Shown: positions 51,958 to 60,628 of the stretch, one piece after another
Position numbering within the stretch: the first letter of the stretch is position 1
How the letters are laid out: every line of letters begins with the position of its first letter
Origin: an uncultured Mediterraneibacter sp.
GTDB taxonomy: Bacteria; Bacillota; Clostridia; Lachnospirales; Lachnospiraceae
Assembly: GCA_934309345.1 (NCBI GenBank)
Contig: CAKRDD010000003.1
Location: 147,265-211,264 of the forward strand
DNA length: 64,000 nt
Reading direction: 5' to 3'
The notes under the pieces: model-generated
The model's input: only the letters and a program-made list of their open reading frames with translations
What the model was told of the DNA's origin: nothing
Databases searched by the model: none
Program-made: the position numbers and the translations under genes

Positions 51958-53607
51958 ATGACAGAGCAGGAAGAATTACAGATGCTGAGAGCACTTGTGG
52001 AGAGACAGAAGCAAGAACTCAAAGACAAAGAACGGATCATTGAAGAACGTGATGCAAAGATCAGAAAACAAAATATTCAGATAGACAACATGATCCAGGC
52101 ACTGCTTCATGCCCGGAAGAAACTGTTTGGACCATCGACAGAGATCAATAAACAAGTCGATGGTCAGCTTTCATTGTTTGAAACAGTACAGGAACTTGCA
52201 GAAGCCTTAGAACTTTCCAAGGAAAAAATTACAGTATCTACTCATAAAAGAGTACCACGTAAACCTGGTATTCGAAAGGAAATGTTGGCAGGGCTTCCTG
52301 TAGAAGTCGAGGAGTATGAAATCCCACCAGAAGACGTCTGTAGTGTTTGTGGAGGAGAGTTAAAAATCACAACAAAAAAAGATGTTGTTCGAAGTGAAGT
52401 GGAATTTCGGCCAGCTAAACTAATCGTAAAGCAGATTGTTCGTCAGGTTGCAAAATGTACTGTATGTGGAAAAGAAGGAAGTTCTAATCCCAAATGTCAT
52501 TTTCATAAAGCTGCCGTTCCCGCATCACCGCTTCCGCATTCTATCTGTACACCATCATTGATTGCACAGGTGATGTATCAAAAGTTTGGATTGGGATTGC
52601 CATTTGCAAGACAGGAAAAAGACTGGTATCGTATGGGACTGGTACTCAGCAGAAATAACATGGCATATTGGACAATTCGTTGCAGTCAGGAGTGGTTTGA
52701 GCCAATTTACTGGAGAATCCAGAAAGAATTAATGCAATGTGAGTTATTACATATGGATGAAACACGAATCCAATGTAATAAAGAAGAAGGGAAAAAAGCC
52801 AGCAGTCAGTCTTTCATGTGGGTCATGCGAAGTGCTGCCAGTGAAGCAAAGCAGGGGATCTTCTTCTATTATTCCAGAACTCGCAGCGGAGATATTGCCA
52901 GAGACCTGCTGAAAGATTTCCATGGCTGTCTGATCACGGATGCTTACAGTGGTTATGAGAAAGTGACGGATATCAAACGTGGTTTGTGCTGGTCACATTG
53001 TCGTAGATATTTTATTGAAAGTATTCCGTTGGACAATAACGGCAAGGAAATTCCAGGCTCCAAAGGAGCTGAAGGAAGAGAATATATTGATCTGCTCTTT
53101 AAAGTGGAAGATGAAATCCAGGATCTTTCCTACGAAGAAAAGAAACAGAAGCGTCAGGATGCATCAAAGCCAATCCTCGATGCCTTTTGGTCGTGGATTA
53201 AAAAAGCTTCTGCAATGTATACCACGAATGAAGCTCTTACTAAAGCACTGGTTTACTGTAAAAATCAGAAAGAGAATCTCGAAACCTTTTTAGAGGATGG
53301 AAGAATTCCCCTGTCAAACAACTATTGTGAGGCAACCATCAAACCATTTGCGACAGCCAGAAAAACCTGGCTTTTTGCAGATACCACAAGTGGAGCATTT
53401 GCAAATGGTGTCCTGTACACATTGGTTGAGAGCGCACGAGCAAATGATTTAGATGTTTATGAATACCTTAAATATCTGCTTGAAGAAATGCCGAACAACC
53501 ATTATCTGGAGAATCCAGAAATTTTGGAACGCTATCTTCCATGGTCAGAAGAGCTGCCAGATCGATGTCAGTTAAAAAGAACTTATAAAAAGTGCCTCAA
53601 ACAATGA
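51958..53607 (+). CDS. tnpC: IS66 family transposase TnpC
   Basis: A 549-residue DDE transposase of normal IS66 length. A coiled-coil N-terminus of about 60 residues precedes an IS66 zinc-binding domain (CSVCGGEL and CTVCGKEG, about 122-170). The catalytic triad is Asp267 (LHMDETRI), Asp328 (LITDAYSGY) and Glu458 (NNYCEATIKP), so the enzyme looks intact. Its last codons, KKCLKQ, and stop fall inside a copy of the element's own terminal sequence (53590-53613). Confidence 0.94.
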   Translation: MTEQEELQMLRALVERQKQELKDKERIIEERDAKIRKQNIQIDNMIQALLHARKKLFGPSTEINKQVDGQLSLFETVQELAEALELSKEKITVSTHKRVPRKPGIRKEMLAGLPVEVEEYEIPPEDVCSVCGGELKITTKKDVVRSEVEFRPAKLIVKQIVRQVAKCTVCGKEGSSNPKCHFHKAAVPASPLPHSICTPSLIAQVMYQKFGLGLPFARQEKDWYRMGLVLSRNNMAYWTIRCSQEWFEPIYWRIQKELMQCELLHMDETRIQCNKEEGKKASSQSFMWVMRSAASEAKQGIFFYYSRTRSGDIARDLLKDFHGCLITDAYSGYEKVTDIKRGLCWSHCRRYFIESIPLDNNGKEIPGSKGAEGREYIDLLFKVEDEIQDLSYEEKKQKRQDASKPILDAFWSWIKKASAMYTTNEALTKALVYCKNQKENLETFLEDGRIPLSNNYCEATIKPFATARKTWLFADTTSGAFANGVLYTLVESARANDLDVYEYLKYLLEEMPNNHYLENPEILERYLPWSEELPDRCQLKRTYKKCLKQ

Positions 53608-53665
53608 TGTAGTCATTGTAGCAGATTCACTGCTATTTTGCACTACGCCTTGTTTTGAGGCACTT
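53590..53665. repeat. IS66 right end with internal duplicate of the left terminus
   Basis: Twenty-four bases starting AAGTGCCTCAAACAATG at 53590 equal the left terminus at 51382-51405. They face the true right end, GCACTACGCCTTGTTTTGAG followed by GCACTT, so the last 76 bases can fold into a long hairpin and may also terminate tnp transcription. Confidence 0.7.
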
Positions 53666-53756
53666 ACCAAGTATCCTAACACACATAGGTCTTGTATTTA
53701 AAAAAAGATGGTGTTATACTGAAAAAGAGTTCACGAAAAGTAAAATAGTAAAGTAC

Positions 53757-54319
53757 ATGAACAAACAAAAAAACGATTTGCTGAACATAATAAAAAAGAA
53801 GCATATGTAAATCAGAGACAGTTATCAGAAGCTTCTGGTTATTCACTTGGTAAAGTGAATACTTCATTAGCAGAACTTGTGAAAGCCGGTTATCTGAATG
53901 CAGATTATAGATTGACTGAACAGGCAGAAGAGTTATTTAAAGAGAATAGACCAAATCAGGCAGTGATTCTTGCAGCTGGAGCAGGAATGAGAATGATACC
54001 GATCAATACAGAAGTATCCAAGGGAATGCTTGAAGTAAGAGGTGAGACTTTAGTAGAACGACTGATTAAACAGTTGAAAGAAAGAGGAATCCATAAGATC
54101 ACTATCGTTGTCGGATTTATGAAAGAACAGTATGAATACCTAATTGATGAGTATGGAGTAGAGCTGATTTATAATAAGGAATATGCACTGAAGAACAATC
54201 TTTTTTCACTGGCAAAGGTAAAAGATAGATTGGAAAATGCGTATATTGTACCGTGTGATTACAAAAGTGTTAAAAAAGTACCTGCCTTGAAAACATCAAA
54301 TGTGAGAAAAATGGTGTAA
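53757..54319 (+). pseudogene. Second LicC-like nucleotidyltransferase with wHTH, frameshifted and truncated
   Basis: ATG 53757 reads MNKQKNDLLNIIKKK, then hits a stop at 53808; the winged-helix part (NQRQLSEASGYSLGKVNTSL) and nucleotidyltransferase part (AVILAAGAGMRMIPINTE...MLEVRGETLVERLIKQL) continue in another frame. The break lies near the A6 run at 53792-53797. The product ends after IVPCD with an unrelated-looking tail. By eye it shares about two thirds of residues with the copy at 48369-49082, so they are diverged paralogues, not a fresh duplication. GTG 53855 could start a shortened product. Confidence 0.65.
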
Positions 54320-54469
54320 ATAAAGGCTGGTATATATTTTTGAGAAAAAGTCATTAAGTCAAGATGGCTAACTGGCATTGTGAAATCAGGGCTGAAGGAA
54401 TTCTAAAATTTTTCTAAAATTCTTAAGTTGACCACATTGATGTCTAGTCCCTTTTTTAGAGCCATAATT

Positions 54470-54601
54470 ATGAGAAACGAGAGTGTTTTAGTTTTACTTT
54501 TTGCCTACGGATATTCATTGTTAGTAGATTATTTCATTACACTGTTACTTCTCGCATTATTGGAGTATTTTATAATGTTTAAGAGAGGTGCGTTGTTATA
54601 G
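54470..54601 (+). CDS. Possible small membrane peptide
   Basis: Open frame of 43 codons, MRNESVLVLLFAYGYSLLVD then a hydrophobic stretch ending in FIMFKRGALL. Strongly hydrophobic with a basic end. No clear ribosome site (GCCATAATT) and no family recognised; it may be a remnant of a polysaccharide gene. The rest of 54320-54666 shows no further feature. Confidence 0.25.
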   Translation: MRNESVLVLLFAYGYSLLVDYFITLLLLALLEYFIMFKRGALL

Positions 54602-54666
54602 AGAGATGAAAAACAATTTGTAATAGGTTTGGGGCAATAAGATGAAGGAAGGAGAATGGCAGGTGG

Positions 54667-56130
54667 ATGCCATGCAAAATTATAATGCAGAAATCATTAG
54701 CAAAAAATTCGATTTATAATATCATATATACTGTTGTTAACATTCTATTTCCGTTTGCAACTTCAATATATGTATCACGAATTCTTTTACCAGCTGGTGT
54801 GGGAAAAGTAGCATCAGCACAAAATATTGTATCATACTTTGTGACAATTGCAGCTTTGGGACTACCATCGTATGGTGTGCGTGAATTTGCAAAAATTAGA
54901 GAAAACAAACGTGAAAGAAATAAACTATTTACAGAGCTTTTTCTTCTCAATATTGTATCTACAACACTAGCAGTATTAGGATTTTTAGTACTTTTGATTA
55001 TTAATATGGGGTTTCATGGCGAATGGGCATTATATGGTGTTTGTGGACTTGCTATTGTTTTTAACTACCTGAACATTGACTGGATGTATATGGGGTTAGA
55101 GGAATATGGATATATTACTGGAAGAAGCCTATTGATAAAAGTTGTTTCGTTGGTTCTACTGCTCTTAGTTGTTAAAACAAAGCAGGATTATGTGTTATAT
55201 GCATTAATAACAAGTCTTGCAACAGGTGGAAATTATGTATTTAATGTCATCCATGCAAGAAAATTTGTTAGAATTGATTTTTCCAGTATTCAAATTAGAA
55301 AGCATCTAAAACCAGTTCTGTTAATTGCTTGCATTATATTTTTGTCAAGTATTTATAATAAGGTTGATGTAACAATGTTGAATAGGATGGCAACTGATGA
55401 GTCAGTTGGGTTTTATGCATATGCACAGAAAACTATTAATATGGTGCTTGTTATGGCAAGTGCTGTTACAGCAGCACTTCTTCCAAGATTAAGTTATTAT
55501 TATGAGAATGATAAGGAATTGTTTTATCGATTACTCGATAAAGGATTTCAAATTCTATGTGTGATGACTCTTCCGTTGACTGTTGGAATGTTTTTGGTAG
55601 CACCTCAAGGGGTTGAATTCTTATATGGTAAGGCTTTCGAACCAGCTATTTTAACGATGCGGTTGATGTGCCCTTTGATTTTGATTAAAGGATTTGGTGA
55701 TTTGTTCTGCTATCAGTTGGTATATAGTACAAAAAGTGAAAAAATTATTTTGCCGGCATCCATTTCGGCATCTTTTGTTAATATTATTGTAAATGCGATA
55801 CTCATTCCTGTGTTCTTACAAAATGGAGCAGTTATTGCGTCTGTATTCAGCGAATTGGTGACGAATGCAATCCAATTTATTTATATGAAAAAGAAAGTAC
55901 AATTTAGAATTAATGGAAAAGCGCTTAGAATGGGACTAGTTAGTACAGCAGCAATGTCCATGGGTGTACTTTTTGTTAAGCAATTAGAACTATCAAACAC
56001 AATATGCGTATTTGTTGAAGTGGCCTGTGGCGCAGTTATATACGTTGCTTCAAACATAGTAATAAAAAATGCACTACTGTTTGAACTTATCGAAAAGGTA
56101 AAAGGAAAGTTTTTACACAAAATTAAGTAA
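54667..56130 (+). CDS. Oligosaccharide flippase (second Wzx-like protein)
   Basis: A 487-residue membrane protein with about fourteen spans. It begins SLAKNSIYNIIYTVVNILFP and continues with RILLPAGVGKVASAQNIVSY and LGLPSYGVREFAKIREN, closer to the RfbX/EpsK-type flippases than the one at 45983. The start is uncertain: ATG 54667 is close behind CAGGTGG, while ATG 54685 gives a more usual N-terminus. Two flippases in one locus suggest that modules from two loci have been joined around the IS66 element. Confidence 0.88.
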   Translation: MPCKIIMQKSLAKNSIYNIIYTVVNILFPFATSIYVSRILLPAGVGKVASAQNIVSYFVTIAALGLPSYGVREFAKIRENKRERNKLFTELFLLNIVSTTLAVLGFLVLLIINMGFHGEWALYGVCGLAIVFNYLNIDWMYMGLEEYGYITGRSLLIKVVSLVLLLLVVKTKQDYVLYALITSLATGGNYVFNVIHARKFVRIDFSSIQIRKHLKPVLLIACIIFLSSIYNKVDVTMLNRMATDESVGFYAYAQKTINMVLVMASAVTAALLPRLSYYYENDKELFYRLLDKGFQILCVMTLPLTVGMFLVAPQGVEFLYGKAFEPAILTMRLMCPLILIKGFGDLFCYQLVYSTKSEKIILPASISASFVNIIVNAILIPVFLQNGAVIASVFSELVTNAIQFIYMKKKVQFRINGKALRMGLVSTAAMSMGVLFVKQLELSNTICVFVEVACGAVIYVASNIVIKNALLFELIEKVKGKFLHKIK

Positions 56131-56159
56131 ATATTTAATACTAGGAGTGAGGAAGTATA

Positions 56160-56336
56160 GTGGAAAGTATTAAGGGGAAAAACATGAACTTAGACTATAG
56201 ATTGATTTACTGAAATTTGTTTGTGCGTTTTTAGTAATTGGAATACACACAAGACCATTTCAGGCAAGTAGTGATTTGTTGGATCAATTCTTCTATTATG
56301 ATATTGCCAACTATGCGGTGCCATTCTTTTATGCAT
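56160..56336 (+). pseudogene. Remnant of an acyltransferase family 3 gene
   Basis: After GTG 56160 (with GGAGTGAGGAAG upstream) the frame reads NLDYRLIY and stops, but one frame over it continues IDLLKFVCAFLVIGIHTRPF and then FFYYDIANYAVPFFYAC, the characteristic N-terminus of acyltransferase 3 proteins. All remaining spans are gone. A frameshift plus a large deletion has destroyed it. Confidence 0.65.
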
Positions 56337-56505
56337 GTAGAAGATGTTGCCAAATCCAAGGAAATTTTAGATATGTGGTGAACCGATATCAGGATATTAC
56401 AAGAATTTTTGATTGATAAATCAAGTGAAGGTTACAGGTAGCAGGACCGTATAATCTTAGTGTGTTAAAGCAAATGATGTTGGGAGAGAATGGCTTAGAA
56501 GTTTA
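56334..56505 (+). pseudogene. Decayed gene fragment of unknown origin
   Basis: Joined to the acyltransferase remnant, reading across at least two frameshifts: HVEDVAKSKEILDMW, then TDIRILQEFLIDKSSEGYR, then VAGPYNLSVLKQMMLGENG up to TAG near 56505. It looks like the 3' end of a real gene. I do not recognise the family; loss of the middle has fused two unrelated ends. Confidence 0.4.
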
Positions 56506-56524
56506 GTATTCATTTTCTGAAAAG

Positions 56525-56558
56525 AGAGGCCTGCGCACTATTTTGTGCACCGGCCTCT
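56525..56558. terminator. Hairpin at the distal edge of the polysaccharide locus
   Basis: AGAGGCCTGCGCAC pairs with GTGCACCGGCCTCT, with small mismatches and a 6-base loop. A T-rich run follows on the minus strand, a weaker one on the plus strand. It closes the locus. Confidence 0.65.
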
Positions 56559-56658
56559 TGCCATTCTACCCTATATTTGTGGAAATAGCAATCCAAAAGG
56601 CAATCCAAGGAAGAAGCATTGTTTCAATTAGAACAAAAATAAACAGAATCAAAAATAG

Positions 56659-56686
56659 TTGACATTTCGTATTACGAAAGTATAAT
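56659..56686 (+). promoter_or_regulatory. Strong promoter with palindromic operator in the spacer
   Basis: TTGACA (56659-56664), 16 bases, TATAAT (56681-56686). The spacer holds the perfect 15-base palindrome TTTCGTATTACGAAA (56665-56679), exactly between the two hexamers. The placement suits repression by the ribbon-helix-helix protein encoded 29 bases downstream. Confidence 0.8.
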
Positions 56687-56714
56687 AGAATAGGTGAGAG
56701 AAAGGAGATTACCT

Positions 56715-56885
56715 ATGGCTAAGATGGGACGTCCGAAGTCAGACGTGATCAAAGATAAAATTGTGACAATCCGAATGTCTGCGGAGGAACATCAGAAACT
56801 TAGGGATTATTCTGAGAAGCATCAACAGACGATAACGGAAACCCTTAAAGAAGGAGTTGACTTATTATATAAGACTCGTGATTAA
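56715..56885 (+). CDS. Ribbon-helix-helix (CopG/Arc-like) DNA-binding protein
   Basis: A 56-residue protein: MAKMGRPKSDVIKD, then the beta strand IVTIRMSAEEHQKLRDYSE and helix TITETLKEGVDLL, the ribbon-helix-helix pattern. ATG 56715 is chosen because AAAGGAG lies eight bases upstream; the frame also opens slightly earlier. The promoter at 56659-56686 contains a perfect palindrome, which suggests it represses itself. Similar small proteins act as antitoxins or plasmid-type repressors, but no toxin gene follows; the next gene is hisS. It marks the join between the accessory locus and core genes. Confidence 0.75.
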   Translation: MAKMGRPKSDVIKDKIVTIRMSAEEHQKLRDYSEKHQQTITETLKEGVDLLYKTRD

Positions 56886-56962
56886 GGTGCATTTTTTATG
56901 AAGAACATTACGAAATCAAGAGATTATAGTAGTGAAATGATAGAACGAAAAGGAGAAGTGCT

Positions 56963-58228
56963 ATGGCATTAAAGAAAAAACCGGTAACAGGAATGAAAGA
57001 TATTCTTCCTGCAGAGATGGAGATCAGAGATTATGTGATCGGTCTGATCAAAGAGACATATAGAAGCTTTGGATTCTCATCCATTGAGACTCCATGTGTA
57101 GAGCATATTGAGAACCTGTGCAGTAAGCAGGGTGGAGATAATGAAAAGCTGATCTTCAAGATCTTAAAGCGTGGAGAGAAGCTGAGACTTGCAGAGGCGA
57201 AGGAAGAAGCTGATCTTGTAGACGGAGGACTCCGCTATGACCTGACACTTCCACTGTCCAGATATTATGCAAATCATTCAAATGAACTTCCGGCACCGTT
57301 CAAAGCACTTCAGATGGGAAGTGTATGGCGTGCCGACCGTCCGCAGAGAGGACGTTACCGTCAGTTTATGCAGTGTGATATCGATATTCTTGGCGAGCCA
57401 TCCAACCTTGCTGAGATCGAGCTGATCCTTGCAACAACATCTCTGCTTGGAAAACTGGATTTCAATAACTTTACAATCCGTATCAATGACCGCCGTTTTC
57501 TGAAGGCAATGGCAGCTTACAGCGGATTTGAAGAGAAGGATTACGACAGTGTGTTCATTACACTGGACAAGATGGACAAGATTGGTCTTGACGGTGTTGC
57601 AGCAGAGTTGAAGGAAAATGGATATGCAGAGGAATCTGTTGAGAAATATCTTCAGCTCTTCAAGGAGATTACAGGAGATGTAGAAGGTGTGCGCGCATGT
57701 AAGGAGAAACTTCAGGGATTCCTTCCGGAAGATGCGGCAGACTCTCTTGAAATGATCATCACAAGCGTTGAAAGTGCGAAGGAAGCAGATTTCCGTATGC
57801 TGTTTGATCCGACACTGGTACGTGGAATGTCTTATTATACAGGAACTATTTTTGAGATTTCTATGGATGAGTTCGGCGGATCTGTCGGTGGCGGTGGACG
57901 TTATGACAAGATGATCGGTAAGTTTACAGGACAGGATACACCGGCAGTTGGATTCTCTATCGGATTTGAGCGTATTGTCATGCTTCTGATGGAGCGTGGA
58001 TACAAAGTGCCGACAAGCAAAGAGAAGAAGGCATTCTTGATCGAGAAGAATATGCCGAAGGAAGGTATGCTCAAGGTTCTTGATCTCGCGAAGAAGGAAC
58101 GTGCAGCAGGCCGTCAGGTAATGATCATGAACATGAAGAAGAACAAGAAGTTCCAGAAGGAGCAGCTTGCAGAACAGGGATACACAGATATTACAGAGTG
58201 TTACAGAGATTCTGTTGATAACTTATAG
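56963..58228 (+). CDS. hisS: Histidyl-tRNA synthetase
   Basis: A 421-residue class II synthetase of normal length. Class II motif 2 is in FKALQMGSVWRADRPQRGRY, the histidine-specific block in GMSYYTGTIFEIS, and motif 3 in AVGFSIGFERIVMLL. A C-terminal anticodon-binding domain of about 90 residues follows. It attaches histidine to tRNA-His. AAAAGGAG precedes the ATG. It is 26 bases ahead of aspS, the usual hisS-aspS pair. No T-box is visible in its short upstream region. Confidence 0.95.
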   Translation: MALKKKPVTGMKDILPAEMEIRDYVIGLIKETYRSFGFSSIETPCVEHIENLCSKQGGDNEKLIFKILKRGEKLRLAEAKEEADLVDGGLRYDLTLPLSRYYANHSNELPAPFKALQMGSVWRADRPQRGRYRQFMQCDIDILGEPSNLAEIELILATTSLLGKLDFNNFTIRINDRRFLKAMAAYSGFEEKDYDSVFITLDKMDKIGLDGVAAELKENGYAEESVEKYLQLFKEITGDVEGVRACKEKLQGFLPEDAADSLEMIITSVESAKEADFRMLFDPTLVRGMSYYTGTIFEISMDEFGGSVGGGGRYDKMIGKFTGQDTPAVGFSIGFERIVMLLMERGYKVPTSKEKKAFLIEKNMPKEGMLKVLDLAKKERAAGRQVMIMNMKKNKKFQKEQLAEQGYTDITECYRDSVDNL

Positions 58229-58254
58229 AAAAAAGGGAAAGGAAGTAAATAACC

Positions 58255-60066
58255 ATGGCTGAATCAATGCAGGGGCTTAAGAGAACACACCGTTGTGGTG
58301 AACTCTCAGCAGCCAATGTTGGGGAAACTGTAACTATCATGGGATGGGTACAGAAGAACAGAAATAAAGGAGGACTTGTATTTACAGACGTAAGAGACCG
58401 TTCTGGAATTATACAGGTTGTATGTGAAGAAGGTACTACAGATGCAGCGATCATTGAAAAAGCAGCGTCTTTACGTGCAGAGTATGTAGTTGCTGTTGTC
58501 GGAAAAGTTGAGAGACGTTCCGGTGCAGTGAATGATAAGATCGCAACAGGTGAGATTGAAGTGATCCCGAGTGAACTTCGTGTTCTTTCTGAATCACAGA
58601 CACCTCCGTTCCCGATTGAAGAGAACTCAAAGACAAAGGAAGATATCCGTCTGAAATACCGTTATCTTGACCTTAGAAGACCGGATCTGCAGAGAAATCT
58701 TCGTATGAAGAGTCAGGTTATGACACTGACACGTCAGTTCTTCTCAGACGAAGGATTCCTTGAAGTAGAGACTCCGATGCTTGGAAAGACAACTCCGGAA
58801 GGTGCGAGAGATTATCTTGTACCAAGCCGTATTCATCCGGGATCTTTCTACGGACTTCCACAGTCTCCGCAGCTTTACAAACAGCTTCTGATGTGCTCAG
58901 GCGTAGACCGTTACATCCAGATCGCAAGATGTTTCCGTGATGAGGATCTTCGTGCGGACAGACAGCCGGAATTCACACAGATCGACATGGAGCTTTCTTT
59001 CGTTGATGTAGATGATGTTATCGAAGTAAATGAAAAGTATCTTAAGAAACTTTTTAAAGAGGTTCTTGATGTAGATGTACAGCTTCCAATCCAGAGAATG
59101 ACATGGCAGGAAGCAATGAACCGTTATGGTTCTGATAAACCGGATCTTCGTTTCGGAATGGAACTCAAAGATGTATCTGATGTAGTGAAAGACTGTGGAT
59201 TCGCAGTATTTACAGGCGCACTTGAGAATGGCGGAAGTGTTCGTGGTATCAATGCCAAGGGACAGGGCAGCATGCCGAGAAAGAAGATTGATAAGCTGAC
59301 AGCATTTGTAAAAGATTACGGTGCTAAGGGTCTTGCTTATGTTGCACTTCAGGAAGATGGAACAGTGAAATCTTCTTTCGCAAAATTCATGACAGACGAG
59401 CAGATGGACGCACTTGTAAAGGCAATGGATGGAGAGCCGGGAGACCTGCTTCTCTTTGCAGCTGATAAGAACAAAGTAGTATGGGATTCCCTCGGAGCAC
59501 TCCGTGTTGAGCTTGCAAAACAGCTTGAACTTCTTGATAAGAATGAGTACCGTTTTGTATGGATCACTGAGTTTCCGCTGCTTGAGTGGAGCGAAGAGCA
59601 GAATCGTTTCGTTGCAATGCACCACCCATTCACAATGCCAATGGAAGAAGATATCCAGTACATCGAGTCTGATCCGGGAAGAGTTCGTGCGAAAGCATAC
59701 GACATCGTTCTGAACGGAAATGAAATTGGTGGCGGTAGTGTCAGAATCTTCCAGGATGATATCCAGGAAATGATGTTCAAGGCACTTGGATTTACAAAAG
59801 AGCAGGCACACAGCCAGTTTGGATTCCTTCTGGATGCATTCAAATACGGAGTTCCGCCGCACGCAGGACTTGCTTACGGTCTTGACCGTCTTGTTATGCT
59901 TATGGCAAAACAGGACAGCATCCGTGACGTAATCGCATTCCCGAAGATTAAAGATGCATCCTGTCTGATGACAGAAGCTCCGACACCGGCTTCCGAGAAG
60001 CAGCTGGAAGAGCTTAGCCTTGAGGTTGCTGTAGAGGAGAACGAAGAAGAGACTACAGAAGAATAA
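58255..60066 (+). CDS. aspS: Aspartyl-tRNA synthetase
   Basis: A 603-residue bacterial-type synthetase. The order is N-terminal OB anticodon-binding domain (VTIMGWVQKNRNKGGLVFTD), class II motif 2 (IARCFRDEDLRADRQPEFTQ), the bacterial GAD insertion (about 285-420) and motif 3 (GLAYGLDRLVMLMA). An acidic tail ends the protein. It forms Asp-tRNA; whether it also charges tRNA-Asn is not decided here. It ends the hisS-aspS unit at a terminator. Confidence 0.96.
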   Translation: MAESMQGLKRTHRCGELSAANVGETVTIMGWVQKNRNKGGLVFTDVRDRSGIIQVVCEEGTTDAAIIEKAASLRAEYVVAVVGKVERRSGAVNDKIATGEIEVIPSELRVLSESQTPPFPIEENSKTKEDIRLKYRYLDLRRPDLQRNLRMKSQVMTLTRQFFSDEGFLEVETPMLGKTTPEGARDYLVPSRIHPGSFYGLPQSPQLYKQLLMCSGVDRYIQIARCFRDEDLRADRQPEFTQIDMELSFVDVDDVIEVNEKYLKKLFKEVLDVDVQLPIQRMTWQEAMNRYGSDKPDLRFGMELKDVSDVVKDCGFAVFTGALENGGSVRGINAKGQGSMPRKKIDKLTAFVKDYGAKGLAYVALQEDGTVKSSFAKFMTDEQMDALVKAMDGEPGDLLLFAADKNKVVWDSLGALRVELAKQLELLDKNEYRFVWITEFPLLEWSEEQNRFVAMHHPFTMPMEEDIQYIESDPGRVRAKAYDIVLNGNEIGGGSVRIFQDDIQEMMFKALGFTKEQAHSQFGFLLDAFKYGVPPHAGLAYGLDRLVMLMAKQDSIRDVIAFPKIKDASCLMTEAPTPASEKQLEELSLEVAVEENEEETTEE

Positions 60067-60079
60067 ATGTTGACATTTC

Positions 60080-60117
60080 AGCAGGAAAACCGTAAACAGA
60101 GTTTTCCTGCTATTTTT
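60080..60117 (+). terminator. Intrinsic terminator after aspS
   Basis: Perfect 11-bp stem AGCAGGAAAAC / GTTTTCCTGCT with a 10-base loop, followed by ATTTTTC. Confidence 0.92.
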
Positions 60118-60183
60118 CTACACATTCTCGCAGTGATTTTTCTGACAATATCAAAAGAAATTTAAAATATAATAAAATTTCTC

Positions 60184-60212
60184 TTGACAAATACAAAAAG
60201 GACGACTACAAT
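60184..60212 (+). promoter_or_regulatory. Promoter of the T-box/trpXYZ unit
   Basis: TTGACA, 17 bases, TACAAT: a near-consensus SigA promoter placed directly before the T-box leader. Confidence 0.8.
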
Positions 60213-60218
60213 AAGACA

Positions 60219-60495
60219 CATCAAAAGCAAAAACCGATGAGAAAGAGAAGTAGGTTTTAGAAGAGATCACAGAGAGCAGCAGGTGGTGGGATTGCTGTAT
60301 GGATTCTGATTCTGAATGGACTTTCGAGGGCGGCCTGAAATGAAAAGAGTAGGAACCGCCGGGAACCGAACCCGTTATCAATCAGGAGCGTATGTTAGTA
60401 CGTGAGAAAGTGGACGAACGTCAATTTGAGTGGTACCGCGATAATAATGAATTTTATTACCGTCTCAAGCAGTAATTGCTTGGGGCGGTTTTTTT
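60219..60495 (+). promoter_or_regulatory. T-box riboswitch with tryptophan (UGG) specifier
   Basis: A full T-box leader. Stem I starts at AAAACCGATGAGAAAGAG and has the AGAGAG...GGTGG features (60270-60290). The specifier loop reads GAA-TGG-ACTTT with TGG at 60317-60319, the Trp codon. The T-box core TGGTACCGCG is at 60431-60440. The terminator ACCGTCTCAAGCA / TGCTTGGGGCGGT with a run of seven T is at 60459-60495. Uncharged tRNA-Trp would bind both sites and stabilise the antiterminator, turning on the transporter genes when tryptophan is short. Confidence 0.93.
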
Positions 60496-60628
60496 ATATA
60501 TTAGAAATAAACTTATCCGGGATGTGACGTAAAATTGATTGGAATCCAGTAAATGTTGTTTGAAAACATTTGATCGGCTCCTTTGCTTTTGCAGAATTTA
60601 TTAAAAAAGAAAAAAGGAGACAACAATT

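Larger units (their letters stand above)
51380..53667 (+). mobile_element. Complete IS66-family insertion sequence
   Basis: About 2.29 kb with the three genes expected of IS66 (tnpA, tnpB, tnpC) between inverted ends: the left end GGAAGTGCCTCAAACAATG and, read inward from the right, GTAAGTGCCTCAAAACAAGG. Expected 8-bp target duplications are not clean: AAAGAGTC on the left, CAAGTATC on the right, five of eight matching. This suggests the copy has been part of a rearrangement, or that its flanks have changed since insertion. It separates the ferredoxin fragment from a second broken LicC-like gene. Confidence 0.9.

Noticed and set aside
51372..53675. 8-bp target duplication of the IS66 element
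   Set aside because: AAAGAGTC and CAAGTATC match in only five of eight positions, so a duplication cannot be claimed.
53676..53867. 63-codon minus-strand open frame beside the IS66 right end
   Set aside because: It overlaps the LicC-like remnant and has no ribosome site.
58897..59862. 321-codon open frame on the minus strand inside aspS
   Set aside because: Cys/Phe/Ile-rich antisense translation of a conserved synthetase, with no ribosome site; a by-product of codon bias.
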